Origin: Desulfosporosinus sp.
GTDB lineage: Bacteria; Bacillota; Desulfitobacteriia; Desulfitobacteriales; Desulfitobacteriaceae
Assembly: GCA_016278585.1 (NCBI GenBank)
Contig: JADQBO010000319.1
Location: 1 to 9,004, forward strand
Reading direction: 5' to 3'
Length of the DNA: 9,004 nucleotides
Below, piece after piece: positions 6,500 to 9,004 of this stretch. Below the pieces are notes generated by a model that did not search any database, had not been told where the DNA came from, and worked only from the letters and a program-made list of their open reading frames with translations. A program made the position numbers and the translations under genes. How positions within the stretch are numbered: the stretch's first letter is position 1; each line of letters begins with the position of its first letter.

Positions 6500-7450
6500 A
6501 TGAACATTCTCTTTCTGAATGATTCATCTTTATTATGCCAAGGACTGGCCTCAGGTTTTTCTCTGCTAGATGACATTCGGTATATTCCAGTTCACCAATC
6601 AGGGTGGGAAAACCGTTTAACTCATTTATTAAAGACTTGGAAGCCTAAATTCGCTTTGGCAGAAGGGGTTTCAATCTCCACAGCGGCTCAGAAACTTTTC
6701 CCACTATTACGTCGGTATTCCATTCCCCTAGTCTATTGGGCCATCGATGATCCCCCAGACTGGCGTCGGATGTCCCGTCCTTTGGCACGTGGAGCCAGTC
6801 TGGTTCTTACCCCAGCGAAGGAATGTCTATCCCTTTATGAACGAGAAAAAGTACGAGCACTATATTTTCACTTTGCCTGTAATCCTGTCTTTCATCGACC
6901 GTCTGAACCGTCACTTGAGTATACTTGTGACTTGCTTCTCGTTGCCAATTACTACACCTCCTATCCACAACGGAGAATTGGGGTAGAAACAATCCTTTCT
7001 CCCTTGCGATCTGGACCCTTTGTTTTAAAGGTTTTCGGGAATGAAGACTGGCTGAATAATACGGATCATTACGCATTGGAACCTGAGGTTTATCAAGGGT
7101 ATTTACCGTATGTGCAATTACCTAGCGCTTATTCTTCGGCCAAGATTGTCTTAGGGTTACATTCGGTGATAGACTCTCCTACGATGATGAGTATGAGAAC
7201 CTTCGAAGCCTTAGGTTGTCGAGCCTTTTTCCTGACCCACTGGACACCCGCTCTAGAAAACTATTTTGAAAATCATGTCCATCTCGTCTGGAGTCGTCAT
7301 CCGGATGAAACAACAGAACTAGTACGTTTTTACTTAGGTAGAGAAGACCTAAGGGATAAAATTGCACGCCAAGGCCAAGAAGAAGTATATCGCAACCATA
7401 CCTATCAACACCGTATCCAGTCCGTCCATCAGGTTTTGCAAACGTTATAG
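6500..7450 (+). CDS. CgeB-like glycosyltransferase (second copy)
   Basis: 316 residues from ATG 6500, which directly follows the TAA of the DUF1858 frame. Its SD (GGAG at 6486-6489, 10 nt away) lies inside that frame, so translation is probably coupled. It is a clear paralogue of the minus-strand protein at 225-1217. Shared blocks are VYWAIDDP (78-85), RPLARG (93-98), CNPVFHRP (127-134), LLVANYY (146-152), SSAKIVLG (212-219), RTFEALGCRAF (233-243), HLVWSRHPDET (261-271) and GQEEVYRNHTYQHR (292-305). In the CgeB family (COG4641) the C-terminal half is a GT-B donor domain and RTFEALGC is its nucleotide-sugar-binding helix region. No signal peptide or anchor is present, so it is cytosolic. Given its operon with the beta-rich coiled-coil protein, that protein or the propeller upstream are plausible acceptors, though this is inference only. 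The family assignment is strong. Confidence 0.88.
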   Translation: MNILFLNDSSLLCQGLASGFSLLDDIRYIPVHQSGWENRLTHLLKTWKPKFALAEGVSISTAAQKLFPLLRRYSIPLVYWAIDDPPDWRRMSRPLARGASLVLTPAKECLSLYEREKVRALYFHFACNPVFHRPSEPSLEYTCDLLLVANYYTSYPQRRIGVETILSPLRSGPFVLKVFGNEDWLNNTDHYALEPEVYQGYLPYVQLPSAYSSAKIVLGLHSVIDSPTMMSMRTFEALGCRAFFLTHWTPALENYFENHVHLVWSRHPDETTELVRFYLGREDLRDKIARQGQEEVYRNHTYQHRIQSVHQVLQTL

Positions 7451-7546
7451 ACTTGCTGTTCTTAGCCCATAATTCCAAAATTTATTTTTGTTCTAAATCC
7501 TTCACTACTTTTACCAGTTGTGACTAATCTTTAGGGAGGATTCTTA

Positions 7547-8542
7547 ATGAAAGTACTTTTCCAAGTTCGCCCCGACTTCATGAAAAACCCCGCTGGGGAT
7601 ACTGTCCAAGTGGTCTCCACTGGTCAAGCACTTAAAACCCTTGGCATCGTAGCACATCTATCTTCCGATCCTAATATTGATCTTTCTCCCTACGACCTTA
7701 TTCATATTTTTAATATCACGCGTATCAAAGAAAGCTATATGTTTTTTCTCAATGCCCAAAAGCAATCAAAAAAAATGGTAATATCTCCAATCTATTGGCC
7801 TCCCAACGCTTACCTTAAACGCCAAGGTGCCAGCTCTAATGCCTTAGCAGTCTGGAAACACATGCAACCCATGCGAGCTCGTTTAGTAGAGGAATGTGAT
7901 CTTTTACTTCCTAATAGTCAAATTGAAATGGAGGTTCTTCAACAGGACTTTCTAAAATTGGCTGGTTATCAAGTTGTACCCAATGGATTTCCAGATTCAT
8001 TTATTGGGTCGACTCCTGAGCTTTTCCGAGAACAATTCCCTAACCTCCCTAATGAATTTATTCTTTGTGCAGCTCGGATTTCCCCCCGTAAAAATCAACA
8101 TTGGTTGGCAAAAACCTGTCAGGAACTTGGCCTTTCCCTTGTCCTCCTGGGACCTGTCAATGACTTGAATTATTATAAGAGTGTGACAGACTTTTCAAAC
8201 GTCATTCATCTTGGCACTTTAGAAGGGGCACTTCTTGCTTCGGCTTATTCGGCCGCCAAAGCCCATGCCTTGCCTAGTTGGTTTGAAACCCCGGGGCTAT
8301 CCAGCCTGGAAGCTAGTGCCTGTGGCACAGTTGTCATTTCTACGGACCAAGGAAGCCCTAAAGAATATTTTCAAGACATGGCTCTTTATGTACATCCTCT
8401 CGATGACACAAGTTTACATACTGCCCTTGAACAATCCCTTAATGCCTCTCCCTTACCCTTAATGCAGCATATTCATGCCCATTATCCCTGGTCAAAAGTG
8501 GCAGAGATAACCTTAGAAGCCTATCGTAAGGTACTTAACTAA
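7547..8542 (+). CDS. GT4-family glycosyltransferase
   Basis: 331 residues from ATG 7547, with a strong SD (GGGAGGA at 7534-7540, 6 nt away). It has the GT-B fold layout of family GT4. The N-terminal domain opens MKVLFQVRPD, followed by NPAGDTVQV (14-22), a form of the acceptor-side glycine loop, and LLLPNSQIE (119-127) with VVPNGFPD (143-150) closing the domain. The C-terminal donor domain begins FILCAARISPRKNQHWL (171-187) and holds WFETPGLSSLEASACG (245-260), the EX7E motif (Glu247 and Glu255) typical of retaining GT4 enzymes. No signal peptide or membrane segment. It follows the CgeB-like gene by 96 nt on the same strand, likely the end of the same glycosylation cluster. The intervening 96 nt hold no clear promoter or terminator. 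The donor sugar and acceptor cannot be read from the sequence. Confidence 0.9.
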   Translation: MKVLFQVRPDFMKNPAGDTVQVVSTGQALKTLGIVAHLSSDPNIDLSPYDLIHIFNITRIKESYMFFLNAQKQSKKMVISPIYWPPNAYLKRQGASSNALAVWKHMQPMRARLVEECDLLLPNSQIEMEVLQQDFLKLAGYQVVPNGFPDSFIGSTPELFREQFPNLPNEFILCAARISPRKNQHWLAKTCQELGLSLVLLGPVNDLNYYKSVTDFSNVIHLGTLEGALLASAYSAAKAHALPSWFETPGLSSLEASACGTVVISTDQGSPKEYFQDMALYVHPLDDTSLHTALEQSLNASPLPLMQHIHAHYPWSKVAEITLEAYRKVLN

Positions 8543-8553
8543 GGACTGATGTG

Positions 8554-8636
8554 CAATAGAGCAATAAAGAAGAGGATGTTTGGTTAGTTGGTTTGTCGTT
8601 CGTTTGTTTCCTTATTGCTCTATTGTTATTGCTCTA
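8554..8636. repeat. Inverted and direct repeat block between convergent genes
   Basis: CAATAGAGCAATAA (8554-8567) has its exact 14-bp complement at 8612-8625, and the first 10 bases of that arm recur directly at 8626-8635 (TTATTGCTCT, then A at 8636). The 44-nt loop is G/T-rich with an irregular GTT-N rhythm (about 8578-8609). It lies between the stop of the GT4 gene and the stop of the convergent zinc-ribbon gene. It could terminate transcription in either direction, but it lacks a compact loop and U-tract, so a decayed small mobile repeat is equally possible. Confidence 0.55.
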
Positions 8637-8640
8637 CTAT

Positions 8641-8865
8641 TTAACTATCTTTAACACGATCCAATAGCTTTTCTGCTAAAATCCTCAGATCGTTTTTTAA
8701 GCGTTCTGCCTTAACACTAACATTCAAAAAATCGAGCACCCCGGCCACAGCTCCGCAGTTGGTACATTGTACGAAGAGTACAGCCCGAGTCGTTCCTTCT
8801 AAATTATTGGCGTGGACAACCTCAAATTGAGTGTTTCCACATTTTATGCAGCTAGATTGCGCCAT
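8641..8865 (-). CDS. Small zinc-ribbon protein, function unknown
   Basis: 74 residues from ATG 8865-8863, preceded by a near-perfect ribosome binding site (AAGGAGGTGA, core at 8878-8873, 7 nt spacer), so the start is secure. It carries two knuckles, Cys6-x-x-Cys9-Gly and Cys34-x-x-Cys37-Gly, which should bind one zinc ion. The region between (FEVVHANNLEGTTRAVLFVQ) would form the beta-hairpins of a rubredoxin-like zinc ribbon. Residues about 47-70 form an amphipathic helix rich in Lys, Leu and Glu. No signal peptide is present. Small ribbons of this type are common in Firmicutes without known function. It is convergent with the glycosyltransferase gene and probably unrelated to it. A TATACT at 8897-8892 on the minus strand could be a -10 element, but no good -35 is seen. 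Confidence 0.82.
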   Translation of the reverse strand: MAQSSCIKCGNTQFEVVHANNLEGTTRAVLFVQCTNCGAVAGVLDFLNVSVKAERLKNDLRILAEKLLDRVKDS

Positions 8866-8934
8866 ACCCTCACCTCCTTCTAATATTAATCAGTATAGTC
8901 TATGTACCTTGGGTAGGAATTGCTCCAGGATGAC

Positions 8935-8971
8935 GGGGAACGGGGACGACGGGTATGACAGGGGGACGGGG
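8935..8971 (+). repeat. G-rich tract with GACGGGG-type direct repeats and quadruplex pattern
   Basis: Five G-runs of 3 to 5 bases (8935-8938, 8942-8945, 8951-8953, 8961-8965, 8968-8971) are separated by 3, 5, 7 and 2 bases, which fits the G3+N1-7 quadruplex pattern. Variants of GACGGGG recur. It directly adjoins the palindrome ending at the window edge, and the two together look like one repeat element. Confidence 0.5.
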
Positions 8972-9004
8972 TTATTGACAACATTTTCAATGTTGTCAAT
9001 AACC
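8970..9004. repeat. Perfect 16-bp inverted repeat at the window edge, REP-like
   Basis: GGTTATTGACAACATT (8970-8985) and its exact complement at 8989-9004 are separated by only TTC. The palindrome reaches the last base, so the stem may continue outside: the preceding G-rich tract would pair if CCCCGTCCCC-like sequence follows. Short G-rich palindromic repeats of this kind occur in clostridial genomes as REP-like elements, sometimes linked to IS200/IS605-type transposases. None is visible here. Confidence 0.6.

Noticed and set aside
6747..7478. Several open frames on either strand within and past the second CgeB-like gene.
   Set aside because: They are shadows of the 6500-7450 gene with no conserved motifs or ribosome binding sites.
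7476..7492. Imperfect CAAAA...TTTTTG inverted repeat after the second CgeB-like gene, considered as a terminator.
   Set aside because: The stem is A/T only, imperfect and very short, so it cannot be supported as a terminator.
7974..8462. Short plus-strand frames inside the GT4 gene.
   Set aside because: They are out-of-frame shadows of a gene with clear EX7E and Rossmann motifs.

Overview
The window looks like an accessory chromosomal region of a spore-forming, low-to-mid GC Firmicute, most likely a clostridial/Peptococcaceae anaerobe of the Desulfosporosinus/Desulfitobacterium kind. This is an inference from strong AGGAGG-type ribosome binding sites, alternative GTG/TTG starts, CgeB-type (spore maturation) glycosyltransferases, a signal-peptide-less YVTN beta-propeller protein with a Cys-rich tail, and intrinsic terminators. 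No species-level marker is present.

Layout. On the minus strand at the left are a CgeB-like glycosyltransferase (225-1217) and, 20 nt downstream of it, the N-terminus of a TuaH-like glycosyltransferase (1-204) that runs off the window. Next comes a small minus-strand coiled-coil/one-TM protein (1368-1607) with its own strong hairpin terminator (1306-1344). On the plus strand follow a second TuaH-like glycosyltransferase (1766-2773), the YVTN seven-repeat protein (2859-4415) with a terminator (4471-4503), and a tight operon. The operon holds a beta-rich/proline-rich/coiled-coil protein (4551-6281), a short DUF1858-type reading frame interrupted by one in-frame TGA (6269-6499), a second CgeB-like glycosyltransferase (6500-7450), and after 96 nt a GT4-type glycosyltransferase (7547-8542). 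The right end has an inverted/direct-repeat block (8554-8636), a minus-strand zinc-ribbon protein (8641-8865), and a G-rich tract followed by a perfect 16-bp palindrome ending exactly at the window edge.

How the genes may work together (inference): two sets of paralogous glycosyltransferases, one per strand, flank large proteins lacking Sec signals. This is what a locus for making and glycosylating a spore surface (coat/exosporium) layer would look like.

The main discovery candidate is the 76-codon frame at 6269-6499. It matches the DUF1858 / hybrid-cluster-associated redox domain on both sides of an in-frame TGA, and the TGA falls exactly where the family has the second cysteine of its CxxC motif. 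It overlaps the upstream gene by 13 nt and abuts the downstream start codon with no gap. A stem-loop lies at the right distance for a bacterial SECIS element. The frame is therefore a candidate selenoprotein (TxxU in place of CxxC) that gene callers would miss, with a recent nonsense mutation as the main alternative.
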